DNA of 64,000 nt from Holacanthus passer. Taxonomy: Eukaryota; Chordata; Actinopteri; Pomacanthidae. Shown in pieces: positions 12,415 to 25,738 of the stretch. A program made the translations under genes and the position numbers. Under the pieces are notes generated by a model. It was given only the letters and a program-made list of their open reading frames with translations. It made no database searches and was not told where the DNA came from. The stretch spans positions 2,914,001 to 2,978,000 of the forward strand of contig JAFREQ010000026.1 in the NCBI GenBank assembly GCA_025331565.1, written 5' to 3'. Position 1 is the stretch's first letter. The number at the start of each line of letters is the position of its first letter.

Positions 12415-14048
12415 CACAATGCTGAACCGTGCTATTGTGTGTGGTGAGAATAAACCATTTGACATTTTTTAAAAATCATTCAGGAGAGGAATGTAGTCGT
12501 GGATCTCTTAATATCACAGGTAGATTAAAGACCACAACGTATTTGTTAATATTGTGATGTCAGACATGATGAAAACCACAAACGGACACGAATCAACTAC
12601 AAACTTTGTCAACCACCTTAACAACCAGTGGACTAAGTGGCAGTCTTAATGTCCTTACCTGTCCTGATGTGCTGTTTCTCCGTTGCTTGATGCCGAGATG
12701 TGCTCAGTGACAAACACCCGCTGCTGTTTGATGAGCGACTTTGAGCTCCATATAAGAGAACAATGATTTGACTGGCAGAGACATTTATGTCAACTATCAC
12801 CTCCCTGTTTACAGAGACTATTTGACTGCTGGCAAATGAACATGATTTACCTACTGATGTGGGAATATATACTGTACATATATTTGTCCCAGGAGACAAC
12901 AGGAAGCAAAAAAAAACCTGCTCCATCTTTGAGCTGTTCAGACTCACATCAGGACGGCTCATCGCTGCTCATCAGATATTGAACTGTGCGCAACCATAAT
13001 GTAAAACATGTTTACTATCGCATTCAGTTTAAAAAAGTTTAAACAGCATAAAGTTAAAAAAACATAAAGGTCCAGTCAGACTTGATTGTATACACACAAA
13101 AGCACATTTATTTCAGGCTGTTGATTTAAATAATGATGTTGTGCAAATATCTTCATTCAACCTGCACTTTCTTTGTAATAATTAAATGAAAATGCTCTTT
13201 GGGAGTTCTCCAAATATTAACAAGAATTACACCAAATCCATTTATAAATAATATACAGCGTAACAAAAGAAACATTCTGCATATAAAGTTTTATTTATGC
13301 ATGAATTTAAACTCTTCTCTACCTTTTACAACCGTGATCACTGTGCAAGTAAAGTCCGAATTACATCTGAAACAAAGAGAAAACTGGCATTAGGGATTCA
13401 TTGTCGCATACAGCAAATCACTTCAGTAACTTTTAAGAGTTAAAGCAAAGTCTTGGTCACACTTTGTCACAGGACTCATTCAAAACCTCAGCTTTAAGCG
13501 TGTCGCTGCAGCACTTTGAAAATCAAATCAGCAGGGTCCAAGAATTACAAACCCAAGCAGGTATGAAGACGTTCTGTAGTAATGTGTTTTTGAATTAACA
13601 ATTGTTAACAACAAATTACGAGATGAATTTCCTTTACTTTAATTACTTGAGCAGTAAGAGTTGAAGTCTCAGTTTGTTGTGGTTCGTATGAATAACATTA
13701 GACAAACAGCCTCCCCGTACCACACATAAACAGGTGACGCAGTATAAAGAGGGACAACGTTCATGTGGGGTGGAGGCCGGGTTTGATGGATGAGTCAAAC
13801 CAACACTGGAATTTCACCCAAAACCAAGTATTCTTAAACATGACCAAACTGCTACTGTTGTACACTGATCACAAAGCCAACAAAAGGTCACCTGACTATG
13901 GATCAGCTCTCCAAAGAACTTGGGAATGATTGGCATATGACCTTTGAACTTGCACTGCACGCTGTGTTATTTGCACGCAGGCTGATTAGACCGGGTCTGT
14001 GGTTAGTCTGGTCACTAAAGACGGAAGGCAGTGTTAGCGCCCCTGTTT
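12415..14048. other. Spacer between the lectin and foxr1
   Basis: The spacer includes the lectin upstream region and the downstream flank of foxr1. Apart from the candidate lectin promoter I see no domain-bearing open frame, RNA gene or clear repeat. Confidence 0.5.
12659..12760 (-). promoter_or_regulatory. Candidate core promoter and 5' UTR exon of the lectin
   Basis: On the minus strand a TATA-like TTATATGG lies at about 12749-12756. About 90 bases downstream an exon-like segment ends at 12659 with the donor GTAAGG. A plausible acceptor follows at about 12432, just before the start-codon exon. This layout suggests a short non-coding first exon. It is inference from spacing and splice sites only. 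Confidence 0.4.
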
Positions 14049-16770
14049 TCAGATGTTCAGTGTTTTATCACAGTCACCTGGGTGGGACATGCTCCTCTCC
14101 AGCTGCTTAAAGGATTCTCCGGTCAACGTGCGGATCTCCTCCTTCAGCCGTCGCTGGCCGTCCAGAGTCAGGTGCCAGAAACAGGACTTCCTCTTGCCGT
14201 CTCTGCACAGCTGGTTGCAGGTTTTGCGGAAGCTGCTGTTGAAGCACAGGTTGTGTCGGATGGTGTTCTTCCAACCTTCTGGGGCCGTCTGAAAGAAGGG
14301 GAAGTGCTCTCTGGGAAAGGACAGGAAGGAATATGAGGAACATGAGGGAGCTCAAAGCAGATAATAAAGACTGTGGTGCAACATGTGGCTGCAATGCAAC
14401 TTTGGAAATTACACCAAGGCACTTTAAGAGTCCGAGACTTAAGAAGAAAGTTTTCTGCCTTCAGCAACTTCACAAATGTCTCATTGGGCGCCATCCAAGT
14501 CAACAGACAGTGGTATAATCTCCAGGACCTTCAGTCTTCACATAAACCTGTTATCAAACTCTGACCTGGTGAAATGGTAAATCTGCTGGACTTTGAGGCT
14601 CCCAGTGTGGCTGCTCTTGAGCGCCAAAGCGATGAGGATGCAGTAGTTCACCGGTGGACGAGGCCAGCAACCTGGCTTCAGGTTCTTAGTGTCCTGGAAG
14701 GAGGCAGAAATTAAAAGCCCATTTATTTCCGCTCCTGCACGACCATTTTCATTTTAACATTTCTAGAGCGCCTGGAAGAACCAGTCCGAACTCCAGACTT
14801 CAGCTCAAACTTACAAAAGCATTAGGTATTAAGTTTAATCAACCAAATATTCCTTAATGCTGATTGGTGCACAGAGGTAGGTGACGTTACCTTTATCTAA
14901 CAGATGAACAGATAAAAACACAAACTTGGGCAGATAATGTCTTCATGTGATTGAAGGAACCTGCTGCTCTCACCCTGGCCTTCATGGTCCTTCCCTTGCG
15001 TCTGCCCTTGGCTGGTCGACAGGAGACGTCCTCATTCTTGATCTGATCGTCAATGATGGTGAGATTACATCAGTATCACAGACTCTCACAACTGTTTGAA
15101 TCAGTGCATTGAATCCTGTGTTCGTGTTTTTGTTGTCCTCCTGGATCTTTAAAAAGTATGTTGGCCATTTTGTCTCATGCATAACCTCACATTTTTCTTA
15201 TTTTTGTACATAGATCAAATGTAGCCAAAGAGACTCCATTTACACCTGGTATTAATATGCGATCTCTGTTTGTATCTGTATAAGGAAAAATAAGTCCATA
15301 CATCACTGCCTTCCTTGACCTTGGACGCGCCATGTTTGCCATTTAAAATACAGGCAAAATCAAGACAACACTTAATAGAAGATGTAAATGCAAAAGCATG
15401 TGACCGGATGTCATTTTCCGGATATAAACTGCCTGAGGTAAATAGAGTGTTTAGATAATTTGCAAACCAGCATTTCATCCAATGGGACAGATTGTCGCAG
15501 TGTGTGCTGTACCATGTACTCAGCGGAGGAGGAAACAGAGTGCCGCCGTCCCTCCTGGAGAGGAGCGTCGTGGGGACGTCGGGTTTCTGCCGGGTCCAGT
15601 CGAGGAGCTTGGATTTCCTCTGCAGGGCCACAGGCCGTCTGCAGACCTGCTGCCGTTTCCCCGTACTGGATCGGGCAGGCGATGTTGGGATTCACTAAAA
15701 GCCACAGGTTCGGCTTCACAAAGGTGTCTGATGGACAGAAAAATTGTGGCAGACGTTCAAGTTCCATCAACAATCAGTTCATCGTACCTTACGTGGCAGG
15801 ACATACAGTAGGCCTTATTACAGAGAGTTAAACAAGAGGGAGGTCACTGTTCAGATTAAAAGCCGACAGCTGAAGATTTAAAGTTCCTGCAACATAGTGA
15901 AAACAGTGAAAGCGAAAATGCAATGCAAACATTTTTATCCTCATCAGGTAAATATTGCTATGAAAGACAGGAAGTGAAGTGGATGAATTCATGGATTTAA
16001 ACAGTGCAGATTTCAGAACATTGAAGTAGTGCGACATTTTGAGATTACGACTCAAGGTTAGATGAGGAAATGGAAACAGCTCTCATTTATCAGACAGGTC
16101 AGATCAGATTGACAAGAAAGCAAATGAATTTTCCCAAATTTCAACTGTTCCTCCACCTTGGAGGATACACACAATGCATTGTGGGGAGAAACTGTACAGG
16201 ATTAAAAAAGGTGTAATGGAAAGGTTTGTAAATACAGAACGTTATAAATGTGGACAAACCTGGCAGATCGTCGCTGAATTATTATTATTGTTTTTGGCAG
16301 ACATTCATTGAAAGACTTTGCTCTCAGCTCACCTGACGTTTTGTCGTACCAAATGAACTCATCTTTTCTTCTTGAGGCTCTTGCAGACGGCCTCTGGACC
16401 ACATACTGATCGTTGAGTTTGTCATCTGTCATCAGTGATAGATTAACAACGTTACACACCAAGACATTTTGCAATTTAAATCACTTGATTTCTACTTCTG
16501 ACATATGAAACACTGAATGGAACTTGTTTCTCTTAAATGGTTAATCAGTGTTTTAATTCTTCTTTACTGTTTGGAATGAATGGGAGTGAATGACATCATC
16601 ATTTAAGCTACAGTGAAGCCGAACATTACAGAGAAAAGAGAGACGTCACCGTGGTAAAACTGGTCCGTGGTTGTTGCCAGTTTCAGCTCCTTGTCCATGT
16701 CCCAGTCCGTCAGGCCCACGGAGCAGTGCAGGTCGAACAGCCGAGCTTTGGCTTTCAGATGTAAGGTCAT
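14049..16770 (-). CDS. foxr1: Forkhead box protein R1
   Basis: Coding exons on the minus strand: 16770-16650, 16425-16333, 15727-15513, 15042-14974, 14693-14566, 14310-14049. They join in one frame of 295 codons plus stop, close to the roughly 292 aa of mammalian FOXR1. Exon 3 carries KPNLWLLVNPNIACP, matching the NLW-VNPNI block that marks the FOXR family. Exons 5 and 6 encode the forkhead domain (about residues 175-275): WPRPPVNYCILIALALK, VQQIYHFTREHFPFF and the recognition helix GWKNTIRHNLCFNSSF. FOXR1 is a DNA-binding transcription factor acting in the nucleus, reported mainly from germline and early development. The exon 3 donor (ATG|GTACAG) is the weakest junction; it was chosen because it keeps phase. 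The last exon reads through a possible donor (CCA|G GTGACT) to the stop, so the extreme C-terminus may differ. The family call is strong. Confidence 0.85.
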
Positions 16771-17579
16771 GGCTGGATGTTTAGTTCCTCGTAGTTCTTT
16801 TTAGAATCTCTGATAAGAGTTGCAGGTTTCCTGACAGTCCTGCAGACTGTTGATGCAACAGCTGCAGCTCAACAGCCTGATTGGACTCAATTACACCTGA
16901 AGAGAGTTCAGCCTGTGCTCAATCACACAGGGAGACATTTGTAGCTGCTGCTAAACTGGAATAAAACTAATCTGAATTTAGTTCATACATTACATTTAAG
17001 TCTGAATTGTTATTACATCTGAAACTAAACTGAGTTTGATTAATTAAAACGTGGATGTACCGCCTGTTCTAATAGATGTTCCATAATAAGCCATCTCCGT
17101 GACAACTAGGCAAACTCCATCTCCTGAGGAAGCTCATGAGATGCAGGTTAAAGCTTAAAGCTTACTGACACGTCTGTTTTTCTGCTTCATGACTAAATAA
17201 CTATAAAACTTATGCTGCTCCATCAGCCTCGGCTGTCGACCCACTTTGTTTAGTGTGATTAGCAAATTCTAGCTATTATATTGAACATGGTAAACATAAT
17301 ACCTGAAAATATTAATATTGTCATTGTGAGCATTCCAGCTATCTTCATGCCACCACTGTGCCCAGCGCGGCCGTGAGGTCTGTGACACTTGGATTACATT
17401 TCATATTTAATGCACAGTGTTTCTGAAACCACGTCAGACAGCTGTGGTGACATTTCTGCGTATTTTAGACACTTTAAATTAGATTCCTGCTACCTTTCTG
17501 GTTTGAAACAAAGCAAACATCTGACTATAGTTTTCTTTCTGACATCTGTGAAAGTTTTTAAAATTTCTCCAGACCTGCG

Positions 17580-18752
17580 TTTGTGCAGTTTAGTCTGTTT
17601 AATTTTTTTGGTCACATTTACAATACACATTTCACAAGTAAGAAACAGATCAAAACAGCAATAAATCAATTTTTACAGCATGAAAAAAACCAAAACAAAA
17701 TCATATAGTCATCTTTAAATATCTATATATCTTTGTATACTTTAAACATTAAGTCTGTCATTTACGCACTAGACTCGCCTCATTCCATTACGTTCATTTA
17801 CAGAACCTCGAGAGTTCACACAGGAACAGGGACGGCGGGGACTTTAATATCTAACAACAATCTATTCAAGACGGCAAATCAGGTGGGGCTCACACATTTC
17901 ACTCTTTAGTTTTTGAGGAAAACCACAGTAATGATCAGACGTGCTGACAAAACCTAACCACTAAAACAGAAATGAACACAGGTCATACAGAACCTGGTGG
18001 AGACTGACGCTGAGCAGAGGAATGTTTCATGTCCGCTTTGTTCTGGACTGGCTGAACTTCTGGAGGTTCAGACTCAGGACATAGCTGTTGTCTTTTTACT
18101 GATTTTGGTAGGTGATGAATCCAGAACATACAGTTTACTGAACCTTTAAATGTTTCATGCGCCTGTATCTGAACGTGATCTCTACATGATGGTTGGTGTT
18201 TGCTGCTCTTGGTAAACTAAAATCAAGCTTCACTACTTCCAAGGCTTTTCTGTCCCTGTGGCGGTCAATTCCTGAACGCATTAAATTGCAAATTCTTCTT
18301 CCTCTGTTGTATTTTACCAGCCGATGTGTCAGGCAGACTTGGCACGCCACATAGAACAACACATCTGATGTGTTTAGACAATCAGAGGTAAGTGTTTGAA
18401 AGCCAAATGAGTTGCCTCCTTTATCTGGTGAGCTGATTGAATCAAGCACCAACAACCTCTGTTGGATCAGGCTCATGTGATTTTTTTCAGTTTAAAACTC
18501 TAAAATTGAATTTGATTATGTGTTTTACATTGTACGTAATGATGAGCCTGGCTGGAGCTCATATTACAACAAGAAACTCAGGTGTCGAGAACCAATTTAC
18601 ACCTATGAGTGAAGAATGGAGAGAATTTAGCATCAAATCATCAGAATCTTTAACCGCAGGGTGGGACTGGAGACACTGTTCAAGACATACGACTGAATGA
18701 CATGATGGTGGGCAGGAGAAGAAGGGGAAGGTGGGAGGGAGGGCGAGGAGGC
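17580..18752 (-). other. atp6v0d1: Probable 3' UTR of atp6v0d1
   Basis: About 1.2 kb follows the stop codon with no coding signal. On the minus strand an ATTAAA variant polyadenylation signal occurs at about 17598-17603, after a T-rich and A-rich stretch. The UTR end is inferred; no canonical AATAAA on this strand was found nearby. Confidence 0.4.
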
Positions 18753-21700
18753 TCAAAAGATAGGAATGTAGTTGTCGATCTTGGCGCGGTGCCGCTGGGC
18801 GATGCACTCTGCGATCCACACGATGTTCCTGCACTCCTGCTCCTTCAGCTTGACGTAGGCGTAGAAAACACTGAAGTGGAACTGGTTGAGGAAGGCCAGC
18901 TTGTTCAGCTTCACCTGCAAGAAGGAAGAGACTGATGAGTGTACAAACACCACAAAACTGATGGTGACAAGCACACTTCACTTCACACTATCTGTTGGCA
19001 GATATTAGTTTATTGCAGGTATATATTATTGTACTCTAGATGCTGTTTGAGGTCAAGCAAGTTTATTTTTCAACTGTAAAGTGTCGTCAGTCTGTATCAG
19101 GGTCACAGTCACAATTCTTTAAAAAAGAAGGAATCTCTCCAAAGCAGGAATGTTTGTTAATGATATCGGTTTAGTTTTAAAAAAAATACTTTTGCCTGAT
19201 ATATCCTTATTGGATTTTTTAAACTTCAAAAATCAATATTGAAATCCAGTATAGGTCAGGCTATATTTCATACACTTAGACCCATCAGCCATCTTAGGAC
19301 TGCAAAGACCAGTTAGTCACAGAAACAACTGCCTATTTGTGAACAGGAAACATTTACCATTCTAGAGTAGGTCCTAAAAATGCAAAGCAACAATATTTCA
19401 CCTAATCAAGTTGAATTACTGTCAAATGTGATTATGATTATCACATGATAAATTGTTCAGCCTCATAACACTTAACAGCCAGTGTAACACAGGACACGAT
19501 TCCATGTTGATTTTATTTCAATGATGCCTTTCATTTGTTTCTGACTCTTCACACATACACAGCAAATGTCTGTGTTTGTAGTTAGAGAGAGATGAGGAGA
19601 AAAGCTTGTTCATTCCCCCCCGCTCTCTGTGATGCTGATCAAATCATTATTTCATCACAACATCATCAGACAAAACAAACACAGAATACAGATTAATGGC
19701 AGCAGCTGTGCTGTGAGACGGCTGCAGTATGTGAACATTTAAGGTTAGAAACAACATAATGTCATATTCAAATACAACCACAAAGCATTTCTTTCTGACT
19801 TACATGATCCAAATGACTGACACATTTCTTACCAACTCTAAAAAGCTGCAGAAGAGTATTCATCGTTGTAAAAGATGCAAAATGTTGCTTTTGAAACATT
19901 TCCAGAGACTAAAACTTAGATGGAGCTGTGACTGAGCTGGAGTTCAGCCAGACGCTGTGTACATACTGTCCTGTGAGACGTCAGACAGCAGAGTAGCTTC
20001 CAAACTATCAGCAAGTGAATGTTTGATCATGCATCTCACCTCGTGCTCGAAGAAACGATCCTCCAGTGTTTTGTCGCCTGGGTTACTGCCGGCACCCTCG
20101 AACAGCAGCTTGTACTCCTGAGGACATGAGCCATGATCAGATGTATCGACAGCACTGATGGTTATTAAAACTAACTAATAGGCATCAAAAGGAGAATGAA
20201 AAACAGTGAACTGGAGAGACACAAGTGAACAAGACAAACCGTCTCAGCTAATTTAAAAGTCTTTAAAAATGTCTTCAGTTGCAATCATGCACAAAGTTTG
20301 GCAGGTACAGTAACTGGGTTTACTTGGTTTTAACTTATTGTATATGTATATGTATATTGTATATGAAAATTAGTGGGACCCAAAAACAGATAAGTTAAAA
20401 TGTCAGATTTAACAGTTGAGGTGTTCTAAGCAGGCCACTGGCTTTTGGACTTACAGGATAGAAATCTGCGACAGCTTTGACCTGCTCGTAGTCATCTGCC
20501 CGGGCCAACTGAGCAAGGCCTTCTGGGTAAAGCTTGCCGCAGTGGGGGAAGAGCTTGGCGCGGTCCTCCTTGGACAGTTCTGTGCCGAACGAGTTGATGG
20601 TGATGATGAAGGCTCTCCTGTCTGCCTCGAACTGCAGCACAGACAGACAGAACAGCGACTGACTGAGCTGATTCTTTAATCCACAACATGTTTATATGAG
20701 TCAACCTGAACACACTTCACCATTTCCATGGACACACTTTAATCTCACTAGACTCGCCAATATAAATAAACATAAAAAACACATTTTGTTGATGTCCTCA
20801 GATGTCCCCTGCTAGCTGTGTATGTTTGTGTGTGTGTGTGTATTTGTTTCACTGTATAGACTGAGAAGACTCACCTCGAGAATAGGACACATGGTGTCAG
20901 CTGTGGTTCCCCCGAGGTTGGAGCAGAACTTATAGAAAGCCTCCAGGTAAGCCTGAGAGGACGTGGTTCCAAATGTATTTAAGTCAACAATGCATGAATA
21001 AACAAATACATGAACAAAGTCATCACAGTGTTGAATAAAATGTTATTAAAATTATTATCAAATTATAATGATCTCAATACATATTGTCATGCAATGTATG
21101 TAACTGAATTATTATTATTGAGTTGTTGTTGTTAGTATCTTTTTTTAGATCTCATGTGATTTTAATGAGTCGCCTATTTTCCTCTTTATTAAATTTACTT
21201 TGTCTGTTACTCTTGTTTCAGTTCATCCTGCCTTTTATTCTGAAAACATGTCCAAGTATGTTTGTCATTACTATAATATTCTTTACCTTGTACAGTGTGT
21301 TACGAATGATTTCAATGTTCATCTCATCCAAGTCCTGTTCAGATATGCAGTCCTGGAAGAATGCAGCTGAAAGGAAAAGAGAGAGAATTTACATCAACCC
21401 AACAGAGGAATGCTGAATGTTTCTTTAAGCTTTGGTGCCATCTTCTGTCCTGCAAGAGACATTTCTATTCAGTTTTCATATCCTCCTCTGTTTAAAAAGC
21501 AGTTTATATGAAGGTACGCACCCAGAGGTGTGTCCACCAGGATGGCGTTGTAAAGCTCAGCAGGGGTCTGCGCGATGTTGACCGCCTCCATCTGCTCGAA
21601 GCTGCCCAGTGGGTGACACTTTGGCACCAGCTCAGAGATGGCCCGCTGGTGGAGGGTGCCGGTGATCAGCAGGATGACGTTATCAATCATGTAGCTGTAC

Positions 21701-23733
21701 CTGAAGTCACAAAGTAGGGGGATGTGAAGAAAGTTCTACCTCTTTGCTACCTATGTGGTAGCAAGATCACAAAGATTAAATGAAGAAACAAGCACCATAC
21801 AACAACTTTAAAGCTACATAAGACAACATTTATATGGACTGTTACAGTTCAAGAAGGTCAAACTTATTTCAACATGCCAGCTTTGTGCTTACGTGATGAA
21901 GTCCATGAAGCTGGCCAGCGGCTCGTATGACTGGTTCCTCATGTGGCGAAACTCCACCACCATCTTCTCCTTCAGCTTGTCATCAATAACGGACACAGTG
22001 AGAGGAGACGCCTCATTTGCCAAGAAGCTGCCATAATCAGTACTCTGCAGGTGGAGCTTCAGATCTGCGGGGGAGGCACATGAAAAGAGAGAGTACAGTG
22101 ATTACAGAACCTTGTTCTGACTGGTGTTATGAAATGTGAAAAAAAAACTAAAATCAAGCTGCAAACCAAGTGATGAATGCTGAAATTAAACTGCTGTTCA
22201 ACAAAGTCTTGTGTCTCAGAACATGACTCAGCAGGACCATATCGCCATGTTTACATGTTTTATCCAATTTTGTACAAATCATGTAAAGGTAACATGGCTG
22301 CTGACCATTCTCCAAAGCACACTTCTTTTATGGGTGATACTCTTTTTTCCATCCAATTTATAATGTTCAACACTTTATGCACTGCTCTGTGTCCTTTTTA
22401 CTGCTGACCCCACTGTTAACTAGGTGAAGACAGCAGACAGACAAGTGCTACCTCTGTGACAAATGGTGTCATCAGGCACTTCTATTCATCTGCCAGTGAA
22501 GAGATTTATTAGGAAGGTGTAACACATGGGAGATTCATGTTCCCCCTCTAAATCTTGAGTCCCCTCAGTTTATTTGCCAATTTAACTGTTTAGCTTTCCA
22601 CATTTTAACACTCGTCTGTTCCTTTCCCTTTTCCTTACCTGCAGGCAGCCATTGGTTTTAATGTCACTACACTACAACGTGCAATTTGAACAGAGCTGAC
22701 ATTTATCGAAATACACAAGCCATCACAGTGAACATTACATCTCTTACATTATTACATGTGTGGTAATAACTGTTTATATGAATCTGCACTTACAACTGCA
22801 TAATAACAACATTACCATAAATACTTTATGTAAAAGAATGTTTAATGTGATTGAAAATCTTGTTTTGCACTTTTCGCTTTAGATGCTGTAAAGAAATGAA
22901 TAAAACCACCTTGAGAGCAGGAAAGACACTTTTATAAGTGTTCGTTGAAAAATGGTCCAAAGTATTGTAAAATACAGATGTAGTGAGAAATACTGGTGTG
23001 ACCTTTTATACACTCTTTATTCGTGTAACATTTCTGCTCAGCTACACGGGAAAACAGGAAGAGTTTTGAGCAATAAAGTCTCAGTTAGATTGGCGTTAAC
23101 CTGAAAACAGTCACCAGCTGTCAGTTTAATCGTTAATAGCCATAATAAAACTGCGCGAGTGTCAAGAGCTAAAGCTAAAGCTACTGAAACAAGCCATGTG
23201 ATTAAAACTTCACTGTCTAACGCAAAAATATAAGACCTATTTGTTCTGTAATTTCACTTCCTCTAAAAAAAACCCATAATTGATCAATAGACGACAAAAC
23301 GCTTGGCTGATGTTAGCATTATGTTAGCTAGATGGCTTAAGACCAGAAGGTAGCTAGCAGACATACAGAAATATAGAATGATATTTGGTCTTTAATCGTG
23401 CAAATTGTCGACGTGTAGCTTCATGAATATCACTAAGTGGCAATAATACAAAGCTGATTGTTGGATAGTTCGATTATAATCAGCATTATCGTTGATGTAA
23501 ACCGAGCTAGCTAACGTTAGCTTTCAGAGTGACAGCTAGCGTTAGGCAGTGGAATTAGCCCCGGCGGCTAGCTATTAGCCGTTAGCTAGCGTCTGTTTCA
23601 ACTCACCTTCCAGGGTCTCGCACTGAACGAGATTTAAATAATCGGCCTGGGACAGAATTCCAGCTTTAAATCCTCTGACCAGCCCCTCCAGGTAGCCGTT
23701 ATCGACGTTAAAATACAGTTCGGAGAAAGGCAT
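18753..23733 (-). CDS. atp6v0d1: V-type proton ATPase subunit d1
   Basis: Coding exons on the minus strand: 23733-23607, 22064-21893, 21700-21522, 21366-21287, 20952-20875, 20631-20455, 20117-20040, 18914-18753. The sum is 1053 nt, 350 codons plus stop; human d1 has 351. The protein starts MPFSELYFNVDNGYLEG, includes LVPKCHPLGSFEQMEAVN, FEADRRAFIITINSFG and YPEGLAQLARADDYEQVK, and ends IAQRHRAKIDNYIPIF. Subunit d is the cytosolic cap on the membrane V0 rotor ring. It couples the V1 central stalk to the c-ring in proton pumps of lysosomes, endosomes and secretory vesicles. It is the ubiquitous d1 form rather than the osteoclast/kidney d2 form, judging from the near identity I recall. All junctions are GT/AG and keep frame. 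Exon 3 uses the donor GTGCGT. Intron 1, of about 1.5 kb, starts in a GCTAGC-rich block. Confidence 0.97.
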
Positions 23734-23900
23734 CCTGTCCGACCGTCAGATCCGCCTCTGCTGCTGGAGAACCGTCCGTCCGGCTGGCGAGCGTCAGCTG
23801 ACTGAACCATGTGACCATCACCTGATCTGTCATCTGCTGGCGCGTGCGTGTACATGCGTGGGCGCGCGTTTCGTGTACGTATTGCACAGGTTTTTTTCTT
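23734..23900 (-). promoter_or_regulatory. atp6v0d1: GC-rich upstream region of atp6v0d1 with paired E-box palindromes
   Basis: The first 150 bases upstream of the start codon are CpG-richer than the surroundings and lack a TATA box, as in housekeeping promoters. They contain GTCAGCTGAC at 23793-23802 and CATGTGAC (GTCACATG on the gene strand) at 23808-23815. These resemble the GTCACGTGAC CLEAR element bound by TFEB/MITF factors at lysosomal and V-ATPase genes, but neither has the central CG. The promoter role is inferred from position. Confidence 0.45.
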
Positions 23901-25738
23901 CTTTTGCTTTGAGTTTTATCGCAGCTCGGATCCATTTGAGTTTCATTACCGCCACCTGCTGGATTGTAACAGCTTTACAGTGAAAAACTGATGTTTTCAA
24001 ATCCACCGTGCAGCATCCAGATCTTCTCCAGATGTGTCCACAACTTTCAGGAATCTCCTGCATCAAATCCCATAATAATACCTGTGAAACTGCGGGCTCA
24101 CGAAGGGACAGACGATGAACGTCACTTCATTGGGCAAAGCTAAGAACTCACTGTAGAAAACATGCAAGAAGTTCAAATGCAACTAAATTTGCATTGCAGG
24201 AAGTGCATTTTATTCAACACCCATGACTTCAAGGAAATGTGCTGAAGGAAAAGACCCAGTCTGCCAATAATAAGAATAATGTTGAACTATCAAAACAACT
24301 TTACAAGGTGTTTCACATGGGGAAACATTTCAACACCACAAATAAATAAAACCCAACAAGCAGGCTTACAAACGACAAGATAGAACATACTCAAAATAGT
24401 ACAAAATAAGAATAAAATTAATTGATTAAACATATAAAACGTAGTATATAAACATTTTATAATAACATCTGAATCTGTTGGGCAATAGTAAGAACTCATT
24501 ACATTTAATTTTCTTATTAGGTGATTCAACAGCAGTAAAAAGTCGGGAACTCAAACAGCTCTGTTTCACTGTCAGGTCACCTACAGTCAACATTCCTTTG
24601 GAACCAGTTGCTTCTGTGCAGGTCAAGTTTCTATTTATGTAACTGAAAAGAATCATAACAAAGCTTAGAGTGAACAACAAGATGGACAGTTTTGATAACT
24701 TACTTTTGATACTTTAACAATTTATATTTGATATACACTCTGTTTCCAGTTCATAAGGTTCAAAGTAATGTTGTCAATTCTGCTTTATGATCATTTTAGA
24801 GGTTGTACGTTGTGGTGCTGTTTAATTGTGTTGTGTTAAACTAAAAGAAGTCCAGTATGTTGTCTGCCCAATTTATATCAGTGTATCAGTGTTTTCTGGG
24901 TCAATGAGGTTAATCATTTTGCTTATTTTAGGGTTAAGACTTGGTTTTGGTGTTAAGGTTCAGTTCAGGTTTACTCCCCTGCAAACTTGCTTTTAAGCAT
25001 TTCTCTGTAAATCGGGGGGAAGAAACACTCTTACTTATTGATTAATCAAATTTTGACCCCTATAAACCTGATCTGCTTTATAAAGACTGTGTGGGTGTGG
25101 TTTGATAAAATTAACAGAAGTATGTGACATCAGCTTTTTCCATCTGAGCCCTGCCCAACTTCAAACCAACTTTTTAAATTGTGTCCTCATAAGGAACATC
25201 ACTTATAGGTTTTCAGGACATGTAAAACCAGGTCAAAGGTTGGGGTGTGTCAAATAACAGTTATAGTTTAGGTACGTCAATAAAATGTCCTCAAAAGCAC
25301 AGTGCTATGAATGAGGTATAACACTTGTATAAGATCACAGTTAATTGCTCCTTTGGATGAGGTCAATTACCACCATCTGTTGGAGACACAGTCAAACTAC
25401 GTCGTCATGTGATGTGTGAGTTTGAAGTGTGTGTGTTGTCCTGCTACAGGTTGGTCTGGTTTGATGTGAACCCAGAGGTAGGAGGAAGTAACAGGAATAA
25501 ATCTGAATCCCTGAGACAGACGGAGACTGAGGAGTGTTTTTTTCATGCTTTTCTTCAGTGTTTTTTAATTTGATGTGGATAGAGTTTGGCAGGTAAGAAT
25601 CTTGACCTACAAATTAATTGTATGTTGAACTGTTTGGCTGTATATGACACACTGCAGGTACGGGTGATCATATCCTTAATGGAGACCTTACCATGACAAA
25701 TCAGTCCAGCTTGTTTCTGTTAAGGTGTCCGCTCCGCT
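23900..25738. other. Divergent spacer between atp6v0d1 and the NLR gene
   Basis: The two genes are transcribed away from each other. Most of the spacer is AT-rich with no coding signal. A possible non-coding first exon of the NLR gene ends at 25592 with the donor GTAAGA, and a matching acceptor lies at 25723-25724, 14 bases before the start codon. The UTR exon is a splice-site inference. Confidence 0.45.

Noticed and set aside
12633..12962. 109-codon minus-strand frame upstream of the lectin
   Set aside because: It overlaps the likely promoter and 5' UTR exon and has no domain.
15215..15631. Alternative frame through foxr1 exon 3
   Set aside because: The frame with NLWLLVNPNI matches the FOXR family and keeps splice phase; this one does not.
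23740..25738. Bidirectional promoter shared by atp6v0d1 and the NLR
   Set aside because: The starts are about 2 kb apart, with AT-rich DNA between and a separate candidate leader exon for the NLR.
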